Source of the DNA: Leifsonia sp. EB41
Lineage (GTDB): Bacteria > Actinomycetota > Actinomycetes > Actinomycetales > Microbacteriaceae
Direction: 5' to 3'
NCBI RefSeq assembly: GCF_041262565.1
Contig: NZ_JBGCCJ010000001.1
Span: forward strand, 186,001 to 250,000
DNA: 64,000 nucleotides
The position numbers and the translations under genes are program-made. Below are positions 35,841-44,228 of the stretch, in pieces. Within the stretch, counting starts at the first letter, position 1, and each line of letters opens with the position of its first letter. The notes beneath the pieces were generated by a model, which saw only the letters and a list, made by a program, of their open reading frames with translations, did not search any database and had not been told where the DNA came from.

Positions 35841-35846
35841 TACTGT
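35841..35846 (+). promoter_or_regulatory. -10 box TACTGT of leaderless promoter
   Basis: TACTGT lies 6 nt upstream of the ATG at 35853, back-to-back with the Nudix gene promoter. Confidence 0.55.
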
Positions 35847-35852
35847 GTGGAC

Positions 35853-36563
35853 ATGACACTCCAACGCTGGCGCCACCTCACCGAGTGGCCACTCACCGCG
35901 GCCGCCGCGGTGTTCCTCGCCGCCTACGCCTGGGAGGTCATCGGCGACCTCCACGGGGCGCAGCTCGTCGTCGCGGAGACGGTGATCTGGATCACCTGGG
36001 TCGTCTTCCTGCTCGACTACTTCGTGTGCCTCGCCCTCGCCCCGCAGCGCTGGCGCTGGTTCTACACGCACCTGTTCGATCTCGCCATCGTCGTGCTGCC
36101 GATGCTGCGCCCGCTGCGGCTGCTGCGGCTGGTGACGATCCTCGCCATCCTTCAGCGCAGCGCAGGCGCCGCGTTCAGGGGACGCGTGATCGTCTACGTC
36201 GCCGGTGCGGTCGCCCTCCTGGTGTTCACAGCCGCCCTGGCGGCGCTGGACGCCGAGCGCGGGAGTCCGCACGCGCACATCGAGACCTTCCCGCAGGCCA
36301 TCTGGTGGGCCTTCGAGACCATCTCGACGGTCGGCTACGGCGACTACGTCCCGGTCACCGAGGTGGGCAGGCTCGTCGCGGTCGGCCTGATGATCGGCGG
36401 CATCGCGACACTCGGCATCGTGACGGCGACGCTGGCCTCCTGGATCGTGGAGCGGGTCGCGCAGACCGAGATCGACATGCGGGCGGCCACCCGTGGGCAG
36501 ATCCGGGAGCTGTCGACCCAGCTGGCGGAGCTGAAGGCCCTGCTCGAGGAGAGGTCGGCCTGA
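35853..36563 (+). CDS. Six-helix potassium-channel-like ion transporter
   Basis: A 236-residue integral membrane protein of the voltage-gated-like K+ channel family. Hydrophobic segments S1-S3 occupy about residues 10-100. LRPLRLLRLVTILAILQR is a short S4-like segment with regularly spaced arginines. The pore helix WWAFETISTVGYGD carries the K+ selectivity filter TVGYGD (159-164). The last helix is followed by a cytoplasmic coiled coil (~205-236). Its stop overlaps the next Nudix gene by one base. Confidence 0.9.
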   Translation: MTLQRWRHLTEWPLTAAAAVFLAAYAWEVIGDLHGAQLVVAETVIWITWVVFLLDYFVCLALAPQRWRWFYTHLFDLAIVVLPMLRPLRLLRLVTILAILQRSAGAAFRGRVIVYVAGAVALLVFTAALAALDAERGSPHAHIETFPQAIWWAFETISTVGYGDYVPVTEVGRLVAVGLMIGGIATLGIVTATLASWIVERVAQTEIDMRAATRGQIRELSTQLAELKALLEERSA

Positions 36564-37039
36564 TGGCGGTGCGCAGTGCGGCGATCCTGCTGCATCGCCG
36601 TGGGACGGCCGGCCAGGAGGTGTGGATCGCGCACATGGGCGGCCCATTCTGGGCGCGGAAGGACGAGGGCGCCTGGACGCTGCCGAAGGGGCTGGTCGAG
36701 GAGGACGACGTCGACGAGCTCGCCGCGGCCCGGCGGGAGTTCGCCGAGGAGATGGGAACGCCCTCTCCCGACGCCGTATACGTCCCGCTCGGCGAGTTCC
36801 GTGCGTCGAGCAAGACCTTCGTCGTGTTCGCCGCCGAGGCCGATTTCGCGCTCGCGGAACTGGTCAGCAACGAGTTCGAGCTGGAGTGGCCGCCGCGCTC
36901 CGGCGTCGTCCGGACGTACCCGGAGGTGGACGACGCCGGCTGGTATCCGGTCGCGATCGCGCACGGGAAGCTCGCGAAAGGGCAGCGGCCCATTCTGGAC
37001 GCACTCGTGCGGCTCCTCGACGAATCCGGATCCGACTAG
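36563..37039 (+). CDS. Nudix hydrolase
   Basis: A 158-residue Nudix protein distinct from the one at 35319. AILLHRRGTAGQEVWIAHMG precedes GAWTLPKGLVEEDDVDELAA with RREFAEEMG, a complete Nudix box. The GGPFWARKDEGAWTLPKG context resembles bacterial MTH1/diadenosine-polyphosphate-type members. It starts within the channel stop (TGATG), so it is translationally coupled to the channel. Confidence 0.88.
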   Translation: MAVRSAAILLHRRGTAGQEVWIAHMGGPFWARKDEGAWTLPKGLVEEDDVDELAAARREFAEEMGTPSPDAVYVPLGEFRASSKTFVVFAAEADFALAELVSNEFELEWPPRSGVVRTYPEVDDAGWYPVAIAHGKLAKGQRPILDALVRLLDESGSD

Positions 37040-37104
37040 CGCGCACGGCACCCCCTCGGTCGTATCGTTGGCTGCACGTGCCGGACGGGACGAAGGAGGA
37101 GCAG

Positions 37105-37491
37105 GTGGCGAAGAAGAAGGCGGAGAAGGACGCCGAGAAGGCCCTGATCACCGCGAGGGCCGCTGTCGACGAGGCGCAGCGGCTGGTGAAGAAGCTCGAC
37201 AAGAAGACCCGCAAGGAGGCCGAGGACCTCGCAGCCGCGCTGGAACAGGCCGCGAAGGACGCGAAGAAGGCCTCGCTCCGGGCCCGCAAGACGGCGGAGC
37301 AGGCGGCCAAGGACGCCAAGGCGAAGGCGCAGGCGGCGCGCGAGCGTGCGCGCACGGCCGCATCGGCCCCGGCGGCGAGCACGGGCATCCCCACGTTCCG
37401 CGATCTGCGCGACCGGGCGAAGGCGCAGGGCATCCAAGGCTACTCGCGGATGAACAAGGCCCAGCTCCTGCACGCGCTCGGTGAGGGCTGA
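37105..37491 (+). CDS. Lys/Ala-rich coiled-coil protein with Rho-N/SAP-like C-terminus
   Basis: A 128-residue very basic protein. Residues 1-90 form a Lys/Ala/Glu-rich helix of coiled-coil character, like histone-type or nucleoid-associated tails. The C-terminal FRDLRDRAKAQGIQGYSRMN then KAQLLHALGE is a Rho N-terminal/SAP-like domain that binds nucleic acid. I chose GTG 37105 for AAGGAGG upstream; an in-frame GTG at 37078 is less likely. It is a possible DNA- or RNA-binding architectural protein. Confidence 0.75.
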   Translation: MAKKKAEKDAEKALITARAAVDEAQRLVKKLDKKTRKEAEDLAAALEQAAKDAKKASLRARKTAEQAAKDAKAKAQAARERARTAASAPAASTGIPTFRDLRDRAKAQGIQGYSRMNKAQLLHALGEG

Positions 37492-37519
37492 CGTTCACCG
37501 GCCGGTAACCGGCTGCTTC

Positions 37520-37525
37520 TACGGT
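37520..37525 (+). promoter_or_regulatory. -10 box TACGGT of leaderless promoter
   Basis: TACGGT lies 7 nt upstream of the GTG at 37533. A GCCGG-TAA-CCGGC palindrome sits just before it (about 37500-37512) and could be an operator. Confidence 0.5.
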
Positions 37526-37532
37526 TGCCGCC

Positions 37533-40500
37533 GTGACTGACACCACCGCCGAGCCCGCGATCCTCTCGGCGCTGGACCGCGCGCCGGAGCCGCGGACGCT
37601 CATCGACATCCTGCGGGAGTCCGCCGCCGCCAACCCGCAGGGTTCGGCGATCGAGGACGCCCGCGGCGCGCTGAGCTACCGCGAGCTGCTCGCCCGCGTG
37701 CTCGCCACGGCGGCGCGGCTGCGCGAGGCCGGGGTGCGCCGCGGCGACCGCGTCGGCGTGCGGATGACCTCGGGCAGCCGGGACCTCTACCTGGCGATCC
37801 TCGGCGTGCTCGCCGCGGGCGCCGCCTACGTGCCGGTGGACGCCGACGACCCGCAGGAGCGCGCCGACCTCGTCTTCGGCGAGGCGGAGGTGCGCGGGGT
37901 CATCACCGACGACGGCTACCTCGCCACGGCCGCCGCGGACGGTGCGGACGCCGTCGACGTGCCGGCCGGACCGCTCGCCGTGCAGGGCCAGGAGCCGCAC
38001 CCGAGCACCTCCAGCCTCCCTGTGGTCGACCCGCCCACGCCGGAGGACGACGCCTGGATCATCTTCACCTCCGGCTCGACCGGGACGCCGAAGGGCGTGG
38101 CGGTGCGGCACCGCTCGGCAGCGGCGTTCGTGGACGCCGAGTCGCGGCTGTTCCTGCGGGAGGAGCCGATCGGCCCGGGCGACCGCGTGCTCGCAGGGCT
38201 CTCGGTGGCGTTCGACGCCTCCTGCGAGGAGATGTGGCTGGCCTGGGGGCACGGCGCCTGCCTGGTGCCCGCCCCGCGGTCGCTGGTGCGCACGGGAATG
38301 GACCTCGGCCCGTGGCTGGCGGCGCGCCGCATCACCGTCGTCTCGACCGTGCCGACGCTCGCGGCGCTCTGGCCGACCGACGCGCTCGACACCGTGCGGC
38401 TGCTGATCTTCGGCGGCGAGGCCTGCCCTCCCGAGCTGGTCAACCGGCTCGCCGTGGAGGGCCGCGAGGTCTGGAACACCTACGGGCCGACCGAGGCGAC
38501 GGTCGTCGCCTGCGCGAGCCTGCTGACCGCGGGCGAGCCGGTGCGGATCGGCCTCCCGCTCGACGGCTGGGACCTCGCGGTCGTCGGCCCCGACGGCTCG
38601 CCGGTCGCGGTCGGCGAGTCCGGCGAACTGATCATCGGCGGCGTCGGCCTCGCCCGCTACCTCGACCCCGGGAAGGACGCCGAGAAGTACGCGCCGCTCC
38701 CCTCGCTCGGCTGGCAGCGCGCCTACCGCAGCGGCGACCTGGTGCGCTTCGACCCGGCCGGCCTGTTCTACCTCGGCCGCGCCGACGACCAGGTCAAGGT
38801 CGGCGGCCGCCGCATCGAGCTCGGCGAGGTGGAGGCCGCCCTCCAGCAGCTCCCCGGCGTGTCGGGGGCCGCCGCCGCTGTGCGCAGGAGCGCGGCGGGG
38901 AACGACGTGCTGGTGGGCTACCTCGCCGTCCCGGAGCGCGCGGCCTTCGACCGGCGTGCCGCGCTGGCAGAGCTGCGCGCCGAGCTCCCCGCCGCGCTCG
39001 TGCCGCTGCTGGCGGTGGTGGACGACCTCCCGGTGCGCACCTCCGGCAAGGTCGACCGCGCTGCACTGCCCTGGCCGCTGGAGGAGGCGGACGAGGACGC
39101 GCCGGACCTCGACCCGGTCTCCGAGCTGCTGGCCGCGGACTGGCGCAGCGTGCTCGGCCTGCCGGTGGGCGGCCTCGATGACAACTTCTTCGACCTCGGC
39201 GGCGGCTCGCTCGCGGCCGCACAGCTCGTCTCGCTGGTGCGCAGGCGGCATCCCGACATCACGGTCGCCGACATCTACGCGCACCCGCGCTTCGGCTCGC
39301 TCGCCTCCGCGCTCGCGGAGAGCTCGCCGTCGGCCTCCGCCGCCTCGACGCACGTCGTCCCGCGGACGCCGCGCCGGATGCAGGTGCTCCAGACCGTGCT
39401 CGGCGTTCCGCTGTTCATCCTGAACGGCATCCGCTGGCTGCTCTACCTGCTGACGGCGGCGGCCATCCTGCGGCCGTTCGGCGGGTTCGGGTTCCTGCCG
39501 GAGGTGAACCTGGTCTGGCTGATCCTCGGGCTGATCGTGTTCGTCACGCCGTGGGGCCGGATGGCGATCGCCGTGGTCGCAGCGCGGCTGCTGCTGCTCG
39601 GGGTCAGAGCCGGCGACTATCCGCGCGGCGGCGGCGTGCACCTGCGACTCTGGCTCGCCGAGCAGGTCGCCCACCAGATCGGCGCGGCCAGCCTCGCCGG
39701 AGCCCCCTGGATCAGCTACTACGCCAGGGCGCTCGGCGCGACGATCGACCGCGGCGTCGACCTGCACGCGCTGCCGCCGGTGACGGGCATGCTGCGGATC
39801 GGCGCCGGCGCCTCCATCGAGCCGGAGGTCGACCTCGCCGGATACTGGATCGACGGCGACCTCGTGCGCATCGGCGAGATCCGCATCGGCGCCGGGAGCT
39901 CGGTCGGCGCCCGCAGCTCGCTGATGCCCGGAGCGAAGATCGGCCGCGACGCGACCGTGGCGCCGGGCTCGGCCGTGTTCGGCCGGGTGCCTGCCGGTCA
40001 GAACTGGGCGGGTTCCCCCGCCGTCCGGGTGGGCAAGGCGCGCGACTGGTGGCCGGGCGAGCGGCCGCTGCGCCGCACCAGGTGGGTCGCCGCGTACGCC
40101 GCGGCCTCCCTCGTCGTCTCGCTGGTCCCGGTTGTCGCCTTGGCCGTCGGTGGTCTGGTCGTCGCCGCCTTCACCCGCGGGGCGACCAGCCTGGCGGCGG
40201 CCATCCCGGGCGCCGCGGCGGCGCTCGTCCCCGCCACGCTCGCCTCCGGCGTCGTGCTGGCTGGCGTGGTCGTGGTCCTGGTGCGCCTCCTCGGCCTCCG
40301 CCTGAGAGAGGGCGTCTACCCGGTGCGCAGCCGTGTCGGCTGGCAGGTGTGGTCGACGGAGCGGCTGCTCGACATGGCGCGGACGCTGCTCTTCCCGCTC
40401 TACGCCAGCCTGTTCACCCCGGTCTGGCTGCGGATGCTCGGCGCGCGCGTCGGGCGCGACGTGGAGGCCTCGACCGTGCTCCTGCTGCCGGCGATGACCA

Positions 40501-41492
40501 AGATCCGCGACGGCGCGTTCCTGGCCGACGACACGCTGGTGGCCTCCTACGAGCTCGGCGGCGGCTACGTGCGCGTCGCGGAGGCGGAGATCGGCGCCCG
40601 CGCCTTCCTCGGCAACTCGGGGATGGCCGGTGGCGGAAACCGGGTGCCGCGCGACGGTCTGGTCGCCGTGCTGTCCGTCGCCCCGCGCAAGGCCAAGGCG
40701 GGCTCGTCCTGGCTGGGCTCGCCGCCGGTGAAGCTCCGGCGGAGACCCCAGGACGCCGACCTCTCCCGCACCTTCGAGCCGAAGGCCTCACTGCGCGTCG
40801 CCCGCACCGCGTGGGAGCTGCTGCGCATCGTCCCGGTGTTCGTGACCTGCGCCATCGGCCTCGCCGTGCTGCTGACGCTCGCGGCGCTCTCCGAGGCCTG
40901 GGGCGTCGGCTGGGCCATCGTGCTCAGCGGCCCGGTGCTCCTGGTCGCCGGAGCGGGCAGCGCGGCCGTCAGCACCGCGGCGAAGTGGGCGCTGCTCGGG
41001 AGGCTGAAACCGGGCGAGCATCCGCTCTGGTCGTCGTTCATCTGGCGCAGCGAGGTGTCGGACACCTTCACCGAGATGGTCGCGGCGCCCTGGTTCGCCT
41101 GGGCCGCCGCCGGCACGCCCGCGCTGGTCTGGTGGCTGCGCAGCCTCGGCGCACGCATCGGGCACGGCGTCTGGATCGACAGCTACTGGCTCCCGGAGGC
41201 CGACCTGGTCGAGCTGGGCGACGCATCCACCGTCAACCGGGGCTGCGTCGTGCAGACGCACCTGTTCCATGATCGAATCATGAGCATGGACCAGGTGATC
41301 ATCGAGCGCGGCGGGACCCTCGGCCCGCACAGCGTCATCCTGCCCGCGGCCGCGATCGGCTCCAACGCCACGGTCGGACCGGCCTCCCTGGTGATGCGCG
41401 GCGAGACGGTGCCGGACCGCAGCAGGTGGAGCGGGAACCCGATCGGCCCATGGCGGGATGTCGTGGTACGCGAGTACCGTGCGGTGCGATGA
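37533..41492 (+). CDS. Pls/PosA-type NRPS-like protein (adenylation-carrier-membrane-hexapeptide domains)
   Basis: A 1319-residue protein with the architecture of the polylysine-synthetase-like Pls/PosA family. The adenylation domain (~20-530) has IIFTSGSTGTPKG (~176), NTYGPTEATVV, YRSGDLVRF, GGRRIELGEVE and the catalytic Lys in RTSGKVDR. A carrier domain follows (DDNFFDLGGGSL, pantetheine Ser near 558). After it come paired membrane helices alternating with three left-handed beta-helix hexapeptide domains (~715-830, ~970-1070, ~1210-1315). It probably activates one amino acid and polymerises or transfers it at the membrane; the product is unknown. Its stop overlaps the peptidase gene start (ATGA). 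Confidence 0.9.
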   Translation: MTDTTAEPAILSALDRAPEPRTLIDILRESAAANPQGSAIEDARGALSYRELLARVLATAARLREAGVRRGDRVGVRMTSGSRDLYLAILGVLAAGAAYVPVDADDPQERADLVFGEAEVRGVITDDGYLATAAADGADAVDVPAGPLAVQGQEPHPSTSSLPVVDPPTPEDDAWIIFTSGSTGTPKGVAVRHRSAAAFVDAESRLFLREEPIGPGDRVLAGLSVAFDASCEEMWLAWGHGACLVPAPRSLVRTGMDLGPWLAARRITVVSTVPTLAALWPTDALDTVRLLIFGGEACPPELVNRLAVEGREVWNTYGPTEATVVACASLLTAGEPVRIGLPLDGWDLAVVGPDGSPVAVGESGELIIGGVGLARYLDPGKDAEKYAPLPSLGWQRAYRSGDLVRFDPAGLFYLGRADDQVKVGGRRIELGEVEAALQQLPGVSGAAAAVRRSAAGNDVLVGYLAVPERAAFDRRAALAELRAELPAALVPLLAVVDDLPVRTSGKVDRAALPWPLEEADEDAPDLDPVSELLAADWRSVLGLPVGGLDDNFFDLGGGSLAAAQLVSLVRRRHPDITVADIYAHPRFGSLASALAESSPSASAASTHVVPRTPRRMQVLQTVLGVPLFILNGIRWLLYLLTAAAILRPFGGFGFLPEVNLVWLILGLIVFVTPWGRMAIAVVAARLLLLGVRAGDYPRGGGVHLRLWLAEQVAHQIGAASLAGAPWISYYARALGATIDRGVDLHALPPVTGMLRIGAGASIEPEVDLAGYWIDGDLVRIGEIRIGAGSSVGARSSLMPGAKIGRDATVAPGSAVFGRVPAGQNWAGSPAVRVGKARDWWPGERPLRRTRWVAAYAAASLVVSLVPVVALAVGGLVVAAFTRGATSLAAAIPGAAAALVPATLASGVVLAGVVVVLVRLLGLRLREGVYPVRSRVGWQVWSTERLLDMARTLLFPLYASLFTPVWLRMLGARVGRDVEASTVLLLPAMTKIRDGAFLADDTLVASYELGGGYVRVAEAEIGARAFLGNSGMAGGGNRVPRDGLVAVLSVAPRKAKAGSSWLGSPPVKLRRRPQDADLSRTFEPKASLRVARTAWELLRIVPVFVTCAIGLAVLLTLAALSEAWGVGWAIVLSGPVLLVAGAGSAAVSTAAKWALLGRLKPGEHPLWSSFIWRSEVSDTFTEMVAAPWFAWAAAGTPALVWWLRSLGARIGHGVWIDSYWLPEADLVELGDASTVNRGCVVQTHLFHDRIMSMDQVIIERGGTLGPHSVILPAAAIGSNATVGPASLVMRGETVPDRSRWSGNPIGPWRDVVVREYRAVR

Positions 41493-42823
41493 CCGAGGCC
41501 ACCTTCGACGCTGACGCCGCCGTCCCCGCCGCGTCCCACCTCTATCTCCCGCGCTCCGGCACCCACGACTTCTCTGTGCTCTCGTACGACCTGGAGCTGT
41601 CGTACAAGGTCGCCACGAACCGCCTCGACGGCACGGCAGTGATCCGCGGGCGCGCGAACGTGACTCTCCCGGCGGTCTCGCTCGACCTGGTCCACCTGCG
41701 CGCCAAGCGGGTCAAGCTGGACGGCGACAAGCGCACCCGGTTCACGCAATCCCCGACCCACCTGCGGGTGAAGCCGGCGAAGCCGATCCCGGCAGGGGCG
41801 GAGTTCACTGTCGAGATCGTCTACGACGGCTCCCCCGTTCCACGCCGGACCCGCTGGGGCACCCTCGGCTGGGAGGAGCTCACCGACGGCGTCATCGTCG
41901 CCTCGCAGCCCTCCGGAGCGCCGACCTGGTTCCCGTGCAACGACCGGCCGTCCGACAAGGCCGCGTACCGGATCACGATCACGACCGAACAGCCGTATAC
42001 CGTGCTCGCGACCGGCGAACTCGCCGGCCACAGCGTCAGCGGAGGCCGCGGCACCTGGACGTTCGAGCGCCCTGAGCCGACGGCGACCTACCTCGCCGCG
42101 GTGCAGATCGGCCGCTACGTGCTGGAGCCCCGGCGTACAGGCGGCGTGGAGTGGGTCATCGCCTATCCGCCCGCGCTCGCCGCCCGCGTGCTGGCCGACT
42201 TCGCGCCGGTCGGGCGGATGATCGAGTGCTTCCAGGAGCGCTTCGGCCCGTACCCGTTCCCGTCGTACACGGTCGTGGTGACCGAGGACCCGTTGGAGAT
42301 CCCGCTCGAGTCGCAGGGCATGGCCACGTTCGGCTCGTCGCACGTCGACGGCCGCGGCGGCTCGGAGCGCCTGATCGCGCACGAGCTCGCCCACCAGTGG
42401 TTCGGCAACAGCGTCGGCGTGGCCGGCTGGTCGGACATCTGGCTGAACGAGGGCTTCGCCTGCTACGCCGAGTGGATCTGGTCGGAGTACTCCGGGAGCC
42501 ACTCCGCGAACACGCTCGCGCGCACCCACCACGCCGTCCTCCGTGTGAAGCCGAAGGACCTGGTGCTCGCCGACCCGGGCGTCGACAGCATGTTCGACGA
42601 CCGGGTCTACAAGCGCGGCGCGTGCCTCCTCCATGCGCTGCGCCGGAGGCTCGGCGACGACACGTTCTTCGACCTGGTGCGCGGCTGGTCGGCCGCGCAC
42701 CAGTTCGGGACGGCGTCGACCGCGGACTTCGAGGCGTTCGCGGCCGGGTTCTCGGACGAGCCGCTCGACGAGTTCTTCGACGCGTGGCTGCGCGAGACGC
42801 GGTTGCCGTCGCTCAGCGACTGA
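41489..42823 (+). CDS. M1 family metallopeptidase (short form)
   Basis: A 444-residue zinc aminopeptidase-like protein. The zinc site is ERLIAHELAHQWFGN, with His298 and His302, and the third ligand Glu in DIWLNEGFACYAEW. The exopeptidase GAMEN motif is replaced by ESQGMATFGSS, as in many short bacterial M1 proteins. It lacks the large C-terminal helical domain of classic M1 enzymes. No signal peptide is seen. The 4-bp overlap with the NRPS-like gene implies coupled synthesis and a shared pathway, for example trimming or recycling the peptide product. Confidence 0.9.
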   Translation: MTEATFDADAAVPAASHLYLPRSGTHDFSVLSYDLELSYKVATNRLDGTAVIRGRANVTLPAVSLDLVHLRAKRVKLDGDKRTRFTQSPTHLRVKPAKPIPAGAEFTVEIVYDGSPVPRRTRWGTLGWEELTDGVIVASQPSGAPTWFPCNDRPSDKAAYRITITTEQPYTVLATGELAGHSVSGGRGTWTFERPEPTATYLAAVQIGRYVLEPRRTGGVEWVIAYPPALAARVLADFAPVGRMIECFQERFGPYPFPSYTVVVTEDPLEIPLESQGMATFGSSHVDGRGGSERLIAHELAHQWFGNSVGVAGWSDIWLNEGFACYAEWIWSEYSGSHSANTLARTHHAVLRVKPKDLVLADPGVDSMFDDRVYKRGACLLHALRRRLGDDTFFDLVRGWSAAHQFGTASTADFEAFAAGFSDEPLDEFFDAWLRETRLPSLSD

Positions 42824-42841
42824 TGCCGCAGCGTCTCGCGG

Positions 42842-43363
42842 TTACGGTCGGTCCTCCGGGCGGCGCTCCTCGCCGGTGATCCCGTCGATGCGGGGCGCGT
42901 CGTGCGCGGGCGCCGCGGTGGCCGGCGCCGGAGTGGCGGTCTCGGCGGCGGGCCGAGGCGGCGGGACGTCGTCGCGGCGGGTGTCGTCCACCGCGCCGTC
43001 GGCCACCACGCGGTTGCCGTGGCGGTCGGTCTCGACGTCCGGGTCGACATCGTCGGCGCGGCTCAGCTTGTCCTGCTGCTCGTCGCGCGCGGCCGCGGCG
43101 GCGCGCTCGCGCTCGTCGGCCTCCCGACGCAGCCGCTCCGCGTCGACCTCGGCCTGCTTGGCGTCAGCGGCGGCCCTGGCGGACTTCGCCTCGCGTTCGC
43201 GCGCGGCCAGTTCGTCACGGGAGGCGGCCTCCCGCAGCTCGGCCGCCCGCTGCCGGTCGGCCTCCACCTTGCGCCGGCGTGCCATCATGGAGACGACGAT
43301 CACGATCCCCACGACGATGACCACGATGACGACGATCAGCACGATCCATCCGATAGCGTTCAT
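42842..43363 (-). CDS. Single-helix membrane protein with charged coiled coil
   Basis: A 173-residue protein with an N-terminal membrane helix (AIGWIVLIVVIVVIVVGIVI), then a long Arg/Glu/Ala coiled coil (~35-105) and an acidic, Pro/Ala-rich tail. No enzymatic motif is visible. It is probably anchored with a cytoplasmic coiled coil. I chose ATG 43363 because the hydrophobic helix begins there. TACCGT lies 8 nt upstream, compatible with a leaderless start. The function is unknown. Confidence 0.7.
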   Translation of the reverse strand: MNAIGWIVLIVVIVVIVVGIVIVVSMMARRRKVEADRQRAAELREAASRDELAAREREAKSARAAADAKQAEVDAERLRREADERERAAAAARDEQQDKLSRADDVDPDVETDRHGNRVVADGAVDDTRRDDVPPPRPAAETATPAPATAAPAHDAPRIDGITGEERRPEDRP

Positions 43364-43435
43364 GCCGCGCCACGGTACGCGCGGCACGGGGTGCCGGAAG
43401 GGCCTTGCGCGCAGGGGCGGGAGGTGCAGGGGCGC

Positions 43436-44047
43436 CTAGCCGTCGCCCTCCGCCGAACGCAGCCCCGCGAGCAGCAGGCCCACCATCCGCTCCGCACGCC
43501 CGGAGGCCGCCCCATCCGGCCGGACGCCGTGGCAGAGGTCGGCGACCGCGCCGAGGAACTCCCCCGCGTCGACGTCCTGGGCGATGTCGCCGGACTCCCG
43601 CGCCGCGGCGAGCAGCCCCGCGAGCGTCGGCGTGAGGTGGGTCGAGAAGTAGGCCGCGAGTGGCTCGTAGGCCGGGTCTCCGGAGTGCAGGGCGCCCGCC
43701 AGCCCGCGCTTGGCGGCCACGAAGCGGGTGTAGCGCATGATCCAGCGGTCGAGGGCCTCCCCCGGCGGGTAGGCCGCCGCGAGCGGGGCGGCAGCCGCAA
43801 CACAGGCGTCCAGCTCGCGCCGGAACACGGCCGAGATCAGGTCGGAACGGAGCGGGAAGTGCCGGTAGAGCGTACCGACGCCGACACCGGCGCGGACGGC
43901 GATCACCCGCGCGGGCACGTCGACCCCGGCCTCCGCGAACAGGGCGGTGGCCGCCTCCACCAGCGCGTCGGCGTTCTGCCGGGCGTCGGCGCGGCGGGGC
44001 CGGGTCGCGGGCTCCACTGTGCTGAGGCTGCTCGTGTTCGCGGGCAT
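43436..44047 (-). CDS. TetR/AcrR family transcriptional regulator
   Basis: A 203-residue TetR protein. ALVEAATALFAEAGVDVPAR and GVGVGTLYRHFPLRSDLISA form the helix-turn-helix. The C-terminal domain with FVAAKRGLAGALHSGDPAYE matches the SbtR-type group. It is divergent from the aldo/keto reductase gene, with a perfect inverted repeat between them, so I infer repression of both genes. Confidence 0.9.
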   Translation of the reverse strand: MPANTSSLSTVEPATRPRRADARQNADALVEAATALFAEAGVDVPARVIAVRAGVGVGTLYRHFPLRSDLISAVFRRELDACVAAAAPLAAAYPPGEALDRWIMRYTRFVAAKRGLAGALHSGDPAYEPLAAYFSTHLTPTLAGLLAAARESGDIAQDVDAGEFLGAVADLCHGVRPDGAASGRAERMVGLLLAGLRSAEGDG

Positions 44048-44112
44048 GCGGTTGTCCCGGTGTCCTTCCTCTGGTGATTCGCCGGCGATCGGTGTACCGT
44101 CGAAGGAGTAAA

Positions 44113-44127
44113 CGGAACAGCGTTCCG
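44113..44127. promoter_or_regulatory. TetR operator CGGAAC-N3-GTTCCG
   Basis: A perfect 6+3+6 inverted repeat lies in the 181-bp divergent region between the tetR and aldo/keto reductase genes, a typical TetR site in form and place. Confidence 0.6.
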
Positions 44128-44228
44128 CTTAGAGATCCACCGATCCGGAATCAGGTTCCGATTGCTCGATCTTAGGCCTGCCGTCATCCCGGCGCCAGAC
44201 CACGAACCCACGACTCAGGAGAGAAGTC

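Noticed and set aside
37440-39767. A 775-codon minus-strand frame opposite the NRPS-like gene
   Set aside because: Its composition is typical of an antisense shadow, and the plus strand carries all adenylation motifs.
37533-42823. A full biosynthetic gene cluster around the NRPS-like gene
   Set aside because: Flanking genes are a Rho-N/SAP-like protein, Nudix proteins and a simple membrane protein. No condensation, thioesterase, tailoring or export genes are present.
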